Shown one piece after another: positions 25,308 to 33,537 of a stretch of 35,339 nucleotides of DNA (position 1 is the first letter of the stretch; every line of letters begins with the position of its first letter). The notes below the pieces were generated by a model, which was given only the letters and a program-made list of their open reading frames with translations, did not search any database and had not been told where the DNA came from. The stretch spans positions 1 to 35,339 of the forward strand of contig JAHEAV010000022.1 in assembly GCA_024642565.1 (NCBI GenBank), written 5' to 3'. The position numbers were made by a program, and so were the translations under genes. Source of the DNA: Erythrobacter sp. (GTDB lineage Bacteria; Pseudomonadota; Alphaproteobacteria; Sphingomonadales; Sphingomonadaceae).

Positions 25308-26270
25308 ATGACACAGAAGGGATTACGCCGCATGGGCTGGATCGCATTCGGCCTGGCTGCGGCGGCGTTGGCGGCCTATGGCGCGCTGCAATTTGCGATC
25401 GGCCGCAATGGTCCCGCGGTGCTCGATGCGGTTGACCGTCTAACCGGCGGTTCGCGTGATGTCGTGCTGGTCCACCGCGCCGCGACCGGTGAAAGTCCGC
25501 AGCAAAAAGTGGCAGTCTACCGCGCCGACGGCAAGGGACCGGCGCGGCCCGTGATCCTCTTTGTGCATGGCGGTAGCTGGCGCATGGGCAACCCCGACGA
25601 TTATGGTTTTGTCGCCCGCGGATTGGCGCCTGAAGGCTATGTGGTGGTGCTGGCCGGGTACCGGTTGGTGCCGGGCGGCGAATATCCGGCGATGCTGGAG
25701 GACACAGCTTCGGCCGTGGCCTGGGTCCGCGCCAATATCGCGCATTATGGCGGCGATCCGGATGCAATTTTCCTGGCTGGCCATTCCGCCGGTGCCTATA
25801 ATGCGGCGCAGGTCGCTCTTGATCCGCAATGGCTGGAGCGCGATGGCCTCAACAGTTCGATTATCCGCGGTGTGATTGGCTTGTCCGGGCCTTATGACTT
25901 CCTCCCACTGGATAGCGATTCCACCAAGGCCGCGTTTGGCGGCGCGGCGGTTCTCAGCGCCACCCAACCGGTCAACTTTGCCCGCAAGGATGCCCCGCCG
26001 ATGCTGCTGATCCAGGGCGAAAGCGATACCACGGTCAAGCCGCGCAACACGGTGGCGCTGGCCGCCGCCATCACCCGCGCGGGCAGCAAGGCCCGGTCGC
26101 TGTTCTTGCCCGGCGCGGATCACAATGCCCCGCTTCTGGCGCTGGCCAGTCCCTGGAGAAGCGACCGGCAAGTGCTGGACTCGATCAACGGCTTTGTCAG
26201 CGAAGTTCTGGCGGAACAGGGGAGTTCCCCTCTGAAGACTTCAGTTCCGGTTCAGGCCGAAGGCCGCTAG
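25308..26270 (+). CDS. Alpha/beta hydrolase (carboxylesterase-like)
   Basis: A 320-residue alpha/beta hydrolase of the esterase/BD-FAE type. An N-terminal hydrophobic helix (about 9-30) suggests a membrane anchor or uncleaved signal, placing the enzyme in the envelope. The oxyanion motif HGGSW is at 87-91, the nucleophile elbow GHSAG at 158-162 (Ser160), the acid Asp near IQGESDTTV, and the catalytic His near GADHNAPL. Substrate is unknown; a short-chain or aryl ester is typical. The ATG at 25308 is chosen because GGGA lies 6 bases before it; ATG 25302 is close. It is followed after 10 bases by the M48 protease gene. Confidence 0.87.
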   Translation: MTQKGLRRMGWIAFGLAAAALAAYGALQFAIGRNGPAVLDAVDRLTGGSRDVVLVHRAATGESPQQKVAVYRADGKGPARPVILFVHGGSWRMGNPDDYGFVARGLAPEGYVVVLAGYRLVPGGEYPAMLEDTASAVAWVRANIAHYGGDPDAIFLAGHSAGAYNAAQVALDPQWLERDGLNSSIIRGVIGLSGPYDFLPLDSDSTKAAFGGAAVLSATQPVNFARKDAPPMLLIQGESDTTVKPRNTVALAAAITRAGSKARSLFLPGADHNAPLLALASPWRSDRQVLDSINGFVSEVLAEQGSSPLKTSVPVQAEGR

Positions 26271-26280
26271 TATCGGGCGG

Positions 26281-27636
26281 ATGTCCATTCTCGCCCGCCT
26301 GATTGCCCTTGTGGCTGCGCTGTCGCTGGCCGCCCAGCCCGCAGCCGCGCAGTCGATCCTTCGCGATGCCGAGACCGAATCCCTGTTGCAGGACATGGCG
26401 GCGCCTCTGGTCAAGTCCGCTGGCCTTGCGCCGGGAAATGTCGATATCGTGCTGGTCAACGATCCCTCCATCAACGCTTTTGTCGCAGGCGGGCAGGCCG
26501 TCTACATCCATAGCGGGCTGATCGAGGCTGCCGATACCGCCAATGAAGTTCAAGGCGTGATCGCGCATGAACTGGGCCATATTTCCGGCGGACACGTGAT
26601 CCGCAGCAGCGAAGGATATGGCAAGGCGACCAATATTTCGATCCTGTCACTTCTGCTCGGGGTGGCGGCCGCCGCAGCCGGTGCCGGCGAAGCCGCGATG
26701 GGGGTGATCGCCGCCGGCCAGCAAGCCGCCCTGGGCAGCCTCCTTGCTTTTACCCGGGTGCAGGAATCCTCTGCCGACGCGGCGGGCGCACAATATCTTT
26801 CCAAAGCCGGCATTTCCGGGCGCGGTTCGTTGACCTTCTTCAAGAAGCTGCAGAATCTGGAGTTTCGTTATGGCTACAGCCAAAGCGATGATGCGTCTTA
26901 CAGCCGCACACACCCGCTGTCGGGTGACCGGATCGCCCGCCTGCGGGAAGATTATGTGATCGATCCCGCGTGGAACACGCCAGACGATCCGGCGCTGCAA
27001 ATGCGCTTTGAACGGGTCAAGGCCAAGCTGTTCGGTTACATCAATGAACCGGCGCGCACTCTGCAGGAGTTTCCGGAAAGTCGGACCGACATTCCCGCGC
27101 GCTATGCCCGCGCCTATGCCTTTCACAAGAATGCGCTGGTCGATCAGGCGCTCAAGGAAACGTCCGCACTGCTCGATAGTGATCCGCGCGACCCCTATTT
27201 TCTCGAGCTGAAAGGGCAGGTTCTGCTCGAATCCGGCCGCCCGGCGGAGGCGCTGGACGATTTGCGCAAGGCGACCGATCTTACCAATACCAACCCGCTC
27301 ATCGCTTCGATTTTTGGCCATGCGCTGATCGCGACCGAAGATCAGGCAAACTTTCCCGAGGCCGAGCGCGTACTCAGAGCGGCGGTATCGCGTGACCGGT
27401 TCAATCCCTTTGCCTGGTACCAATTGGGCGTGGTCTACGCGGCCGACGGCGACATGCCCCGCGCGCGGCTCGCCAGTGCCGAACAACAGGTCATGAGCGG
27501 CAGTTACGAAGAGGCAATTCGCAGCGCCCAATATGCCGAAGCCGGTCTGCCAGCCGGTTCACCCGACTGGATACGGGCGCAGGATATCCGAATGCAGGCG
27601 CGTGCCGAACTTGAAAGACAACCCAAGCGCCGGTAG
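26281..27636 (+). CDS. M48-family metalloprotease, BepA-like, with TPR region
   Basis: A 451-residue periplasmic protein. Signal peptide of about 23 residues (ends AAAQ). The M48 zinc motif HELGH is at 96-100, the third ligand Glu162 in QESSADAAG, and a hydrophobic segment (about 119-150) lies between. The C-terminal third (about 270-440) is alpha-helical with tetratricopeptide-like repeats (LDSDPRDPYFLELKGQVLLESGRPAEALDDLRKA). This layout matches BepA, which degrades or assists assembly of outer-membrane beta-barrel proteins such as LptD. It is followed 13 bases later by a DsbA-like gene, fitting LptD's dependence on disulfide bonds. Confidence 0.88.
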   Translation: MSILARLIALVAALSLAAQPAAAQSILRDAETESLLQDMAAPLVKSAGLAPGNVDIVLVNDPSINAFVAGGQAVYIHSGLIEAADTANEVQGVIAHELGHISGGHVIRSSEGYGKATNISILSLLLGVAAAAAGAGEAAMGVIAAGQQAALGSLLAFTRVQESSADAAGAQYLSKAGISGRGSLTFFKKLQNLEFRYGYSQSDDASYSRTHPLSGDRIARLREDYVIDPAWNTPDDPALQMRFERVKAKLFGYINEPARTLQEFPESRTDIPARYARAYAFHKNALVDQALKETSALLDSDPRDPYFLELKGQVLLESGRPAEALDDLRKATDLTNTNPLIASIFGHALIATEDQANFPEAERVLRAAVSRDRFNPFAWYQLGVVYAADGDMPRARLASAEQQVMSGSYEEAIRSAQYAEAGLPAGSPDWIRAQDIRMQARAELERQPKRR

Positions 27637-27649
27637 CGGCAGGAACATG

Positions 27650-28354
27650 ATGCAGACAAACACCCGAACTTTCGTACTTTTGGCCTCTATCGCGCTGGTA
27701 TTCGGCTTTGCCGGGGCGGCTGCATGGTCGTTCTCGGGATTGGCGGATAATCGCACGCGCGACTACCTCCTTGCCCATCCAGAATTGCTGCCACAGATGG
27801 CAGACGCCTATCAAAAACAGCTGAACGAGAGCAAATTGGCCGGGATTGCGGACCAGGTCACAACGCCGTTTCCAGGGGCCAGTTTCGGCAATCCGAAAGG
27901 GACCGTGACGCTGGTCGAATTTTCCGACTATGCCTGCGGATATTGCCGGGCGAGTCAGGAACATGTCGCCGCCCTGGTAAAGGCGAATCCGGACCTGCGC
28001 GTGGTGGTCCGCGAATGGCCGATCTTCGAAGGCAGCGACAAGACGGCGCTGATTGCGCTGGCGGCCGCCAAGCAGGGCAAATTCGCCGCGTTCCATCACG
28101 CAATGTATGCCAAGGGGCCGCCCAGCGAAGCAACCATCATGGCATCGGTCGCCGAAGCCGGTATCGACCTTGCTCTCGCACGCGAATTTGCGGCAACGCC
28201 TGAAGGCCAGAACGAACTTTCCAGAAACGCAGCCTGGGCGCAGCAGATCGGTTTCACCGGCACACCAAGCTGGGTGATCGGTGACCGGGTCCTTGAAGGG
28301 GCAGTCGGCCCCGGCGCGCTGCAGGAAGCCATCGACGCAGCGCGCAAGCGGTGA
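27650..28354 (+). CDS. DsbA-family thioredoxin-fold protein
   Basis: A 234-residue exported DsbA/Com1-type protein with an N-terminal hydrophobic helix (about 8-26) that may be an anchor. The redox motif CGYC is at residues 96-99 after VEFSDYA, and the cis-Pro loop TGTPSWVIGD is near 207-216. It would introduce or shuffle disulfides in exported proteins. AGGA precedes the start region; of the tandem ATGs at 27647 and 27650 the second has workable spacing. The stop is embedded in the next start codon (GTGA). The M48 neighbours on both sides suggest an envelope protein quality-control unit. Confidence 0.9.
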   Translation: MQTNTRTFVLLASIALVFGFAGAAAWSFSGLADNRTRDYLLAHPELLPQMADAYQKQLNESKLAGIADQVTTPFPGASFGNPKGTVTLVEFSDYACGYCRASQEHVAALVKANPDLRVVVREWPIFEGSDKTALIALAAAKQGKFAAFHHAMYAKGPPSEATIMASVAEAGIDLALAREFAATPEGQNELSRNAAWAQQIGFTGTPSWVIGDRVLEGAVGPGALQEAIDAARKR

Positions 28355-29352
28355 TTTGCCGGGCGCCGTTCCGGCGCTGGACGGGCCTGTTGCCGGCGCT
28401 TGCGCTGGCCGCCGGTTACCCAAGCGTGTCCTATTCGGCGGAAACAGACGCGGAAAATGCCACACTGCAGGCCCTGACCAAATTGCAGCAACGCGACGAG
28501 ACGCTGCAATCGATCGGCTGGAAGCTGGTGACCGGCAATGCCCGCTTTTGCGCCAATGCCCGGCCCGCCATCGGTTTGCTGTTGCAGGATACGGCCTCCT
28601 TCTCAAAACCGGAGCCAGTCCGGCGGGCCATCGGGCTGACGGGCGATATTGCGGTGCAGGCCACGGCAGCGGGATCACCTGCACGGCAGGCCAAACTGCC
28701 CCGTTTCGCAGAAGTTCTGGCAATCGATGGCCGCCGCATGGCCGATCTTCCCAAGGCCGGGCCGGGAGACTGGCGCCGCCTGCGTGATTTGCACGCCGGG
28801 GTGGAGGGTTCCTTGGCGGCAAAGGGCAGCGTGGCACTGACCTGGGCTGCAGCCACACAGGCGCCGGTTACCACCACCATCGCCGGTATCCCTGCCTGCC
28901 CCAGCGGCTTCGAAGTTATTGCCGGATCACGCCGCGCGTCCGCCAACAGCCTCCGGGTCGCCATCGGGGAAGATTTCGTGGGCTTCACCTATTCCGAAGA
29001 TCTGTTCGCCGCGGCCATTGCCCACGAACTGGCGCATGTCATTCTGGGCCATCCGGCCTGGCTCGATGCGCATGGCCGCAAACGGCGCGACATCCGCCGG
29101 ACCGAGCGCGAGGCAGACCGGCTGATGCCGTGGTTACTGGCCAATGCCGGCTATGATCCTGCCTCCGGAATGAATTTCATGCGGCTATGGGGCCCCACGC
29201 ACGACAACCAATTGCTGCGCGACGGCACGCATGATGGATGGGATGAACGGGCGGATTTTATCGCCGCCGAATTGCCCGAAGTGCGCCGCGCAATGGTGGA
29301 GGGCACCGGCGCCGATTGGCGCCGGCGCTTCCGCCGGGATGTCGCGCCCTAG
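28351..29352 (+). CDS. M48-like metallopeptidase with PDZ-like insert
   Basis: A 333-residue exported protein with an N-terminal signal-like segment (about 8-30). The zinc motif HELAH is at 225-229, and the third ligand pattern EREAD at 252-256 fits M48. Between the signal and the catalytic domain, residues about 115-175 (EVLAIDGRRMADLPKA...VALTWAAA) have the strand pattern of a PDZ-like domain. The start is GTG (28351), overlapping the DsbA-like gene's stop. Its TAG stop is shared with the convergent HD-domain gene via CTAG. The specific substrate is unknown. Confidence 0.82.
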   Translation: MICRAPFRRWTGLLPALALAAGYPSVSYSAETDAENATLQALTKLQQRDETLQSIGWKLVTGNARFCANARPAIGLLLQDTASFSKPEPVRRAIGLTGDIAVQATAAGSPARQAKLPRFAEVLAIDGRRMADLPKAGPGDWRRLRDLHAGVEGSLAAKGSVALTWAAATQAPVTTTIAGIPACPSGFEVIAGSRRASANSLRVAIGEDFVGFTYSEDLFAAAIAHELAHVILGHPAWLDAHGRKRRDIRRTEREADRLMPWLLANAGYDPASGMNFMRLWGPTHDNQLLRDGTHDGWDERADFIAAELPEVRRAMVEGTGADWRRRFRRDVAP

Positions 29353-29960
29353 GCCGCGTCTTCGGTGAATTTGTAAAGCGACGCCAGCGGCCTTGCCATC
29401 ACCCGGTGAACCATCGGTTCGAAGAACTCCAGGCTTTCGCTTTCGTAATCGGGATCAAAGGCGGCCTGATCGTATTTCTCGCAAAATTCGGCGCAGAAAT
29501 CGAAATGCGGATTGTCCCGGAACTGTTCGCGCGAATCGCGGTCCATGCCCAGATAGTGGAAATAGTAATAGCCCTGGAAATGCCCGTGATGCAGACAGGT
29601 CCAGTATAATTCCTCGCGTACGAAGGGCTTCAGGATCGCGGCAGCCACATCGGGGTGATTGTAGCTCCCCAGCGTATCGCCAATGTCGTGAAGCAGGGCC
29701 ATGACCACATATTGTTCATCCCGCCCGTCGCGATAGGCGCGCGTTGCAGTTTGCAGCGAATGTTCCAGGCGGCAGATCGGAAAACCGCCATAATCGCCCT
29801 TGAGCAGGCGTAAGTGATCCAGCACGCGGTCGGCCACGCCGCCAGCGAAATCCTTGAAATGGCTGCCGATAATTGCCCAGTCTTCGGCTGTGCCTTCCTT
29901 CATTTCGCGGAATTTTGCCGCTTCGCCCTGCGCATGCGGAAGTTTCTGTTCAACACCCAT
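29349..29960 (-). CDS. HD-domain protein, PhnZ/inositol oxygenase-like
   Basis: A 203-residue HD-superfamily protein. Metal ligands fitting the mixed-valent di-iron oxygenases of the MIOX/PhnZ type are seen: EHSLQ (His67), LLHDIGD (His91, Asp92), NHPD (His102), LHHGH (His124/125) and KYDQAAFDPDY (Asp164). In PhnZ and TmpB the extra upstream His and HSxQ pattern separates oxygenases from phosphohydrolases. No TmpA/PhnY-type partner is nearby, so the substrate is unknown. AAGGAGC precedes the ATG. Its 3' end meets the M48-like gene in CTAG. Confidence 0.85.
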   Translation of the reverse strand: MGVEQKLPHAQGEAAKFREMKEGTAEDWAIIGSHFKDFAGGVADRVLDHLRLLKGDYGGFPICRLEHSLQTATRAYRDGRDEQYVVMALLHDIGDTLGSYNHPDVAAAILKPFVREELYWTCLHHGHFQGYYYFHYLGMDRDSREQFRDNPHFDFCAEFCEKYDQAAFDPDYESESLEFFEPMVHRVMARPLASLYKFTEDAA

Positions 29961-30053
29961 TTCCCAGCTCCTTATCCCCTTATCCTATCGCAAACGCGGC
30001 GCGGCGCAAAACAATCTGACGAAACCGGTAAAAATGGGCTAAGCCTGATCTCC

Positions 30054-31319
30054 ATGGCTATGCTGCCCTTTCGACCGACGCCGTTCTTCCGCAACAAGAA
30101 CCGGGCATTCTGGAGCCTGCAGATCGCAGGATGGACCGGGCTTTTCCTGCTGCGGTCGATGACGGCGCTGGCCAATCAGCAGCCGCCCTCCTTCGTGGTT
30201 TTCCTGTTTATCGAAGCGATTACCGGATTTTCGATCAGCCTTGTTCTCTCGGTAATCTTTCGCCAGTTGATCCGGCGGCGACCGGTGGTGACCTGGGGCA
30301 TGACAGCCGTCGCGCTGCTGCTTGCAGTGGTGCTCTATGTGTTTGTCGAGGCATGGGTTCTGAGCCTTTATCGCCCCGACAGCGAATCGTCCTTCATGCA
30401 ATTGCTGATCGGTCTGGTTTATCTGCCGATGACGCTGCTGGGCGCATGGTCCGCACTGTATTACGCGATCAACTATTTCCTTCAGGTGGAGGAGCAGGCG
30501 GATCGGCTGGAACGGCTGGAGGCGCAGGCCACGGCCGCCCAATTGGCCATGCTCCGCTATCAGCTCAATCCGCATTTTCTGTTCAACACGTTGAATTCGA
30601 TCAGCACGCTGGTGCTGCTCAAGCAAACCGATCCGGCCAATGCAATGCTGACCCGGCTATCGTCCTTCCTCCGCCATACGCTTGAATCGCAGCCCGGCGG
30701 GAAAGTGACGCTGCGGCAGGAAGTGGAGACCCTGAAGCTTTATCTCGGGATTGAGCGGATGCGATTCGAGGAACGGCTGCGGACCGAATTTCGGATCGAT
30801 CCGGCGACGGAAATGGCCTGCCTTCCTTCGATGTTGCTGCAGCCACTGGTGGAAAATGCCATCAAATATGCAGTGTCGAAGCGTGAAGAAGGCGCGGAAA
30901 TCTGCGTTGCGGCTCAACTCGTCGGACGGCGGCTGCGCATCATCGTTTCCGACACCGGTCCGGGCTTGAACCCCGACCGGCCCCGGCACACCCTTCCCGG
31001 TGCCATGACGGGAGAAGGGCGCGTGCAATCAACCGGGGTGGGCCTGGCCAACATCCGTGACCGACTGGCGCAAGCCTATGGCGATGACCATCTGTTCGAA
31101 ATCCGCACCCCGCCCGAAGGCGGCTTTACCGTGGTGATCGAACTGCCGTTCGAAACCGAAGAGGCGGCGGACACCGTTGTGGCCAAGCCGCCCCTGATCC
31201 CCGCAATTGGCCAGGCAGAGCCAATGAAACCGGCAGATAATCCCCCCAACGCAACGCCAAGTTCGCCCCCTCACCTCCCGGGATCGGCGGAATTGCGCAG
31301 AACTGGATCCGACCTATGA
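30054..31319 (+). CDS. LytS-type sensor histidine kinase
   Basis: A 421-residue membrane kinase. Four hydrophobic segments span about residues 18-40, 46-68, 82-105 and 115-142, then a short coiled coil (VEEQADRLERLEAQA). The His_kinase (LytS/YehU) core follows: phosphoacceptor His174 in LNPHFLFNTLNS (171-182), the N-box QPLVENAIKYA (263-273), and the G-box SDTGPGLNP and GVGLANIRDRL. The C-terminal tail is Pro-rich. It lacks a recognised extracellular domain, so it may sense a membrane signal. The ATG at 30054 is chosen on protein character; the ribosome binding site is weak. The response-regulator start overlaps its stop (ATGA). Confidence 0.9.
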   Translation: MAMLPFRPTPFFRNKNRAFWSLQIAGWTGLFLLRSMTALANQQPPSFVVFLFIEAITGFSISLVLSVIFRQLIRRRPVVTWGMTAVALLLAVVLYVFVEAWVLSLYRPDSESSFMQLLIGLVYLPMTLLGAWSALYYAINYFLQVEEQADRLERLEAQATAAQLAMLRYQLNPHFLFNTLNSISTLVLLKQTDPANAMLTRLSSFLRHTLESQPGGKVTLRQEVETLKLYLGIERMRFEERLRTEFRIDPATEMACLPSMLLQPLVENAIKYAVSKREEGAEICVAAQLVGRRLRIIVSDTGPGLNPDRPRHTLPGAMTGEGRVQSTGVGLANIRDRLAQAYGDDHLFEIRTPPEGGFTVVIELPFETEEAADTVVAKPPLIPAIGQAEPMKPADNPPNATPSSPPHLPGSAELRRTGSDL

Positions 31320-32113
31320 CAATCCGCACAATCATCGTCGATGACGAGAAACTGGCCATTCAGGGCCTGCAATTGCGGCTCGAGGCGTTTGACGACATCG
31401 AGATCATCGAAACCTGCGCCAATGGCCGCGAGGCGATTCGCAAGATCAAGACCGAAAAGCCCGATCTGGTCTTTCTTGATATCGAAATGCCCGGCTTTGA
31501 CGGCTTCAGCGTGGTCAAAGGCGTGATGGAAATCGAACCGCCGCTGTTCGTCTTCGTGACGGCGTATCAGGAACATGCGATCCGCGCATTCGAAGCCAAT
31601 GCGGTGAACTATCTGATGAAGCCGGTGGATGTCGACAAGCTGGCGGATACGATCGAGCGCGTAAGAGTGCGGCTGACCGAGAAACGCTCTGCCGAAGAAG
31701 CCGCTAATCTGATGAATGTTCTGTCCGAAGTTGCACCGGAAGCCGCGGAAGAATTCGCCGACACGGACACCGAATCAACCGAACGATTCGAAAAACTGAT
31801 CAACATCAAGGATCGCGGCCAGATTTTCCGGGTCGAGGTCGGGTCGATCGAACATATCGAGGCGGCCGGCGATTACATGTGCATCTACACCGGCGACAAT
31901 TCCCTGATTCTGCGGGAAACCATGAAAGATCTGGAGCGCCGCCTGGACCCACGCAAATTCCAGCGCGTGCACCGTTCGACCATCGTCAATCTCGACCAGG
32001 TGCGGCAGGTAAAGCCCCATACCAATGGCGAGTGCTTCCTGGTGCTTGATTCCGGGGCAGAAGTGAAGGTTTCGCGCAGTTACCGCGATGTTGTGGCGCG
32101 CTTTGTGCATTAA
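31316..32113 (+). CDS. LytTR-family response regulator
   Basis: A 265-residue regulator: receiver domain (3-120) with phosphoacceptor Asp55 (VFLDIEMPG), conserved Thr (FVTAY) and Lys (LMKPVD), then an acidic linker (about 128-158) and a LytTR DNA-binding domain (about 160-263; RVEVGSIEHIEAAGDYMCIYT and FQRVHRSTIVNLDQV). It pairs with the LytS-type kinase by a 4-base overlap. LytTR proteins bind paired direct repeats; no such target was identified here. nadC begins 63 bases later but is probably a housekeeping neighbour. Confidence 0.93.
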   Translation: MTIRTIIVDDEKLAIQGLQLRLEAFDDIEIIETCANGREAIRKIKTEKPDLVFLDIEMPGFDGFSVVKGVMEIEPPLFVFVTAYQEHAIRAFEANAVNYLMKPVDVDKLADTIERVRVRLTEKRSAEEAANLMNVLSEVAPEAAEEFADTDTESTERFEKLINIKDRGQIFRVEVGSIEHIEAAGDYMCIYTGDNSLILRETMKDLERRLDPRKFQRVHRSTIVNLDQVRQVKPHTNGECFLVLDSGAEVKVSRSYRDVVARFVH

Positions 32114-32176
32114 CCGCTGGCCTTGCCGACAGGCGCGGCCCTTGAAGCCAGACGCATAAGCCGACACAAGCGCAGC

Positions 32177-33040
32177 ATGACCCGCTTCAACCTGCCCGGC
32201 TTCGATCTTCCCGCCTTCATCCGCAACACCCTTGCCGAAGATCTCGGGGAAGGGTTGCCCGGTGGCGGGCATGACGTCACTTCGGAAAGCGTCATCCCCC
32301 ATGATGCGCGCTTTTCCGGCGTAATGGACAGCCGCGATGCAATCACCGTGGCCGGATTGCCGGTTGCGGCGGATTTTTTCCGCGCGCTCGACCCCGATGT
32401 AGCCATTGAAATTCTGGTGGACGAAGGGGCCGAGGTTGCTGCGGGTACCGATCTGATGCGCCTTGCCGGCAATGCCCGCAGCATGTTGACGGCAGAACGC
32501 AGCGCCCTCAACACCGTGCAGCATCTTTCGGGTATCGCCACCATGGCCCGCCGTTATGTTCGGGCCATGAACAACCCCGCTTGCACCTTGCTCGATACAC
32601 GCAAGACCATTCCCGGGCTGCGCCACCTCGAAAAATACGCCACGCGGATGGGCGGGGCGGCCAACCACCGCATGGGTCTGTGGGATGCCGCCATGATCAA
32701 GGACAATCATGTTGCCGTGGCCGGTGATGTATCCGAAGCCGTCCGCCGGGCGCGGGATGCCGGCGTGGCCACGATTATCTGCGAAGTCGACCGGATCGAC
32801 CAGATCGAACCGGCATTGGCCGCCGGGGCAAACCGGTTGCTGCTCGACAATATGGAACCCGACATATTGCGTGAAGCGGTGGCGTTGGTGGCGGGCCGCG
32901 TACCGACCGAAGCGAGCGGCGGGATCGATCTGGATACGATCGCTGCCAAGGCGGCGACCGGGGTGGACTTTGTCTCGGTCGGGCGCCTCACCCAAAGCGC
33001 GCCAGCGGCCGATATCGGCCTTGATTTCACGCCGCTTTGA
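32177..33040 (+). CDS. nadC: Nicotinate-nucleotide pyrophosphorylase (carboxylating)
   Basis: A 287-residue enzyme turning quinolinate and PRPP into nicotinate mononucleotide, in de novo NAD synthesis. Hallmarks: EDLGEGLPGGGHDVTSES (21-38), ALNTVQHLSGIAT (about 113-125), LDTRKTIPGLRHLEKYA (about 138-154), NHRMGLWDAAMIKDNH and VEVDRIDQ-like ICEVDRIDQIEPAL. Full length. The ATG at 32177 fits the family; nadA and nadB are not in the window. Confidence 0.96.
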   Translation: MTRFNLPGFDLPAFIRNTLAEDLGEGLPGGGHDVTSESVIPHDARFSGVMDSRDAITVAGLPVAADFFRALDPDVAIEILVDEGAEVAAGTDLMRLAGNARSMLTAERSALNTVQHLSGIATMARRYVRAMNNPACTLLDTRKTIPGLRHLEKYATRMGGAANHRMGLWDAAMIKDNHVAVAGDVSEAVRRARDAGVATIICEVDRIDQIEPALAAGANRLLLDNMEPDILREAVALVAGRVPTEASGGIDLDTIAAKAATGVDFVSVGRLTQSAPAADIGLDFTPL

Positions 33041-33052
33041 TCCAGCCGGCAG

Positions 33053-33058
33053 TATAAT
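33053..33058 (+). promoter_or_regulatory. Possible -10 element before the four-helix membrane protein
   Basis: A perfect TATAAT occurs 62 bases before the start at 33121, after the nadC stop. No good -35 hexamer is at the right distance, so this is only a hint of a promoter separate from nadC. Confidence 0.25.
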
Positions 33059-33120
33059 TGATTGCCTTGGCCCGGTATTGACGCCAGATCAGGTGGATCA
33101 AGCATTTAAGGGGCATTGTT

Positions 33121-33537
33121 ATGCGGCCGAATTCCATAATCCTGTTCGAACGCCTTTATCTTGCATCACTGGCGATTGGTCTGGTGAACATAGTATCCTC
33201 ATTCGATCGAACCGTTGCGCAATTCCAGGCCAATCCGGCCGTGGCCCAATTGGGCTGGGGCGGCGGGACGGTGATGGCGCTATCCGCCTTCGGGATCGGT
33301 ATTTCCCTGTTGCTGTGGTATTTTATCGCCCGCAGCCCAAGTGCGATTGCCAAATGGATCCTGGTGATTTTCACGGCGCTGGGTTTGCTAGGGCTACCCG
33401 GGCAACTGGCATCCAGCGGCGGAATGGCGCTGGCACTGCTGGTGCTGGTCAATCTCTTGCAACTGGCGGCCGTAGTGATGTTGTTTCGGGCCGACACCAA
33501 GCCATGGTTTGCGGGTGAGGCGGACACGGCTGACTGA
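33121..33537 (+). CDS. Small four-helix membrane protein, unknown function
   Basis: A 138-residue protein with four hydrophobic segments (about 8-26, 46-68, 78-96 and 100-122) and short polar ends, so an inner-membrane protein. I do not recognise the family. GGGGCATT lies just before the ATG. Its 3' end overlaps the RNase T2 reading frame by about 23 bases, suggesting a shared transcript. Confidence 0.75.
   Translation: MRPNSIILFERLYLASLAIGLVNIVSSFDRTVAQFQANPAVAQLGWGGGTVMALSAFGIGISLLLWYFIARSPSAIAKWILVIFTALGLLGLPGQLASSGGMALALLVLVNLLQLAAVVMLFRADTKPWFAGEADTAD

Noticed and set aside
33037-33100. Full sigma70 promoter after nadC
   Set aside because: TATAAT is present, but the TTGA-type hexamers around it are at the wrong distance, so only a weak -10 is reported.
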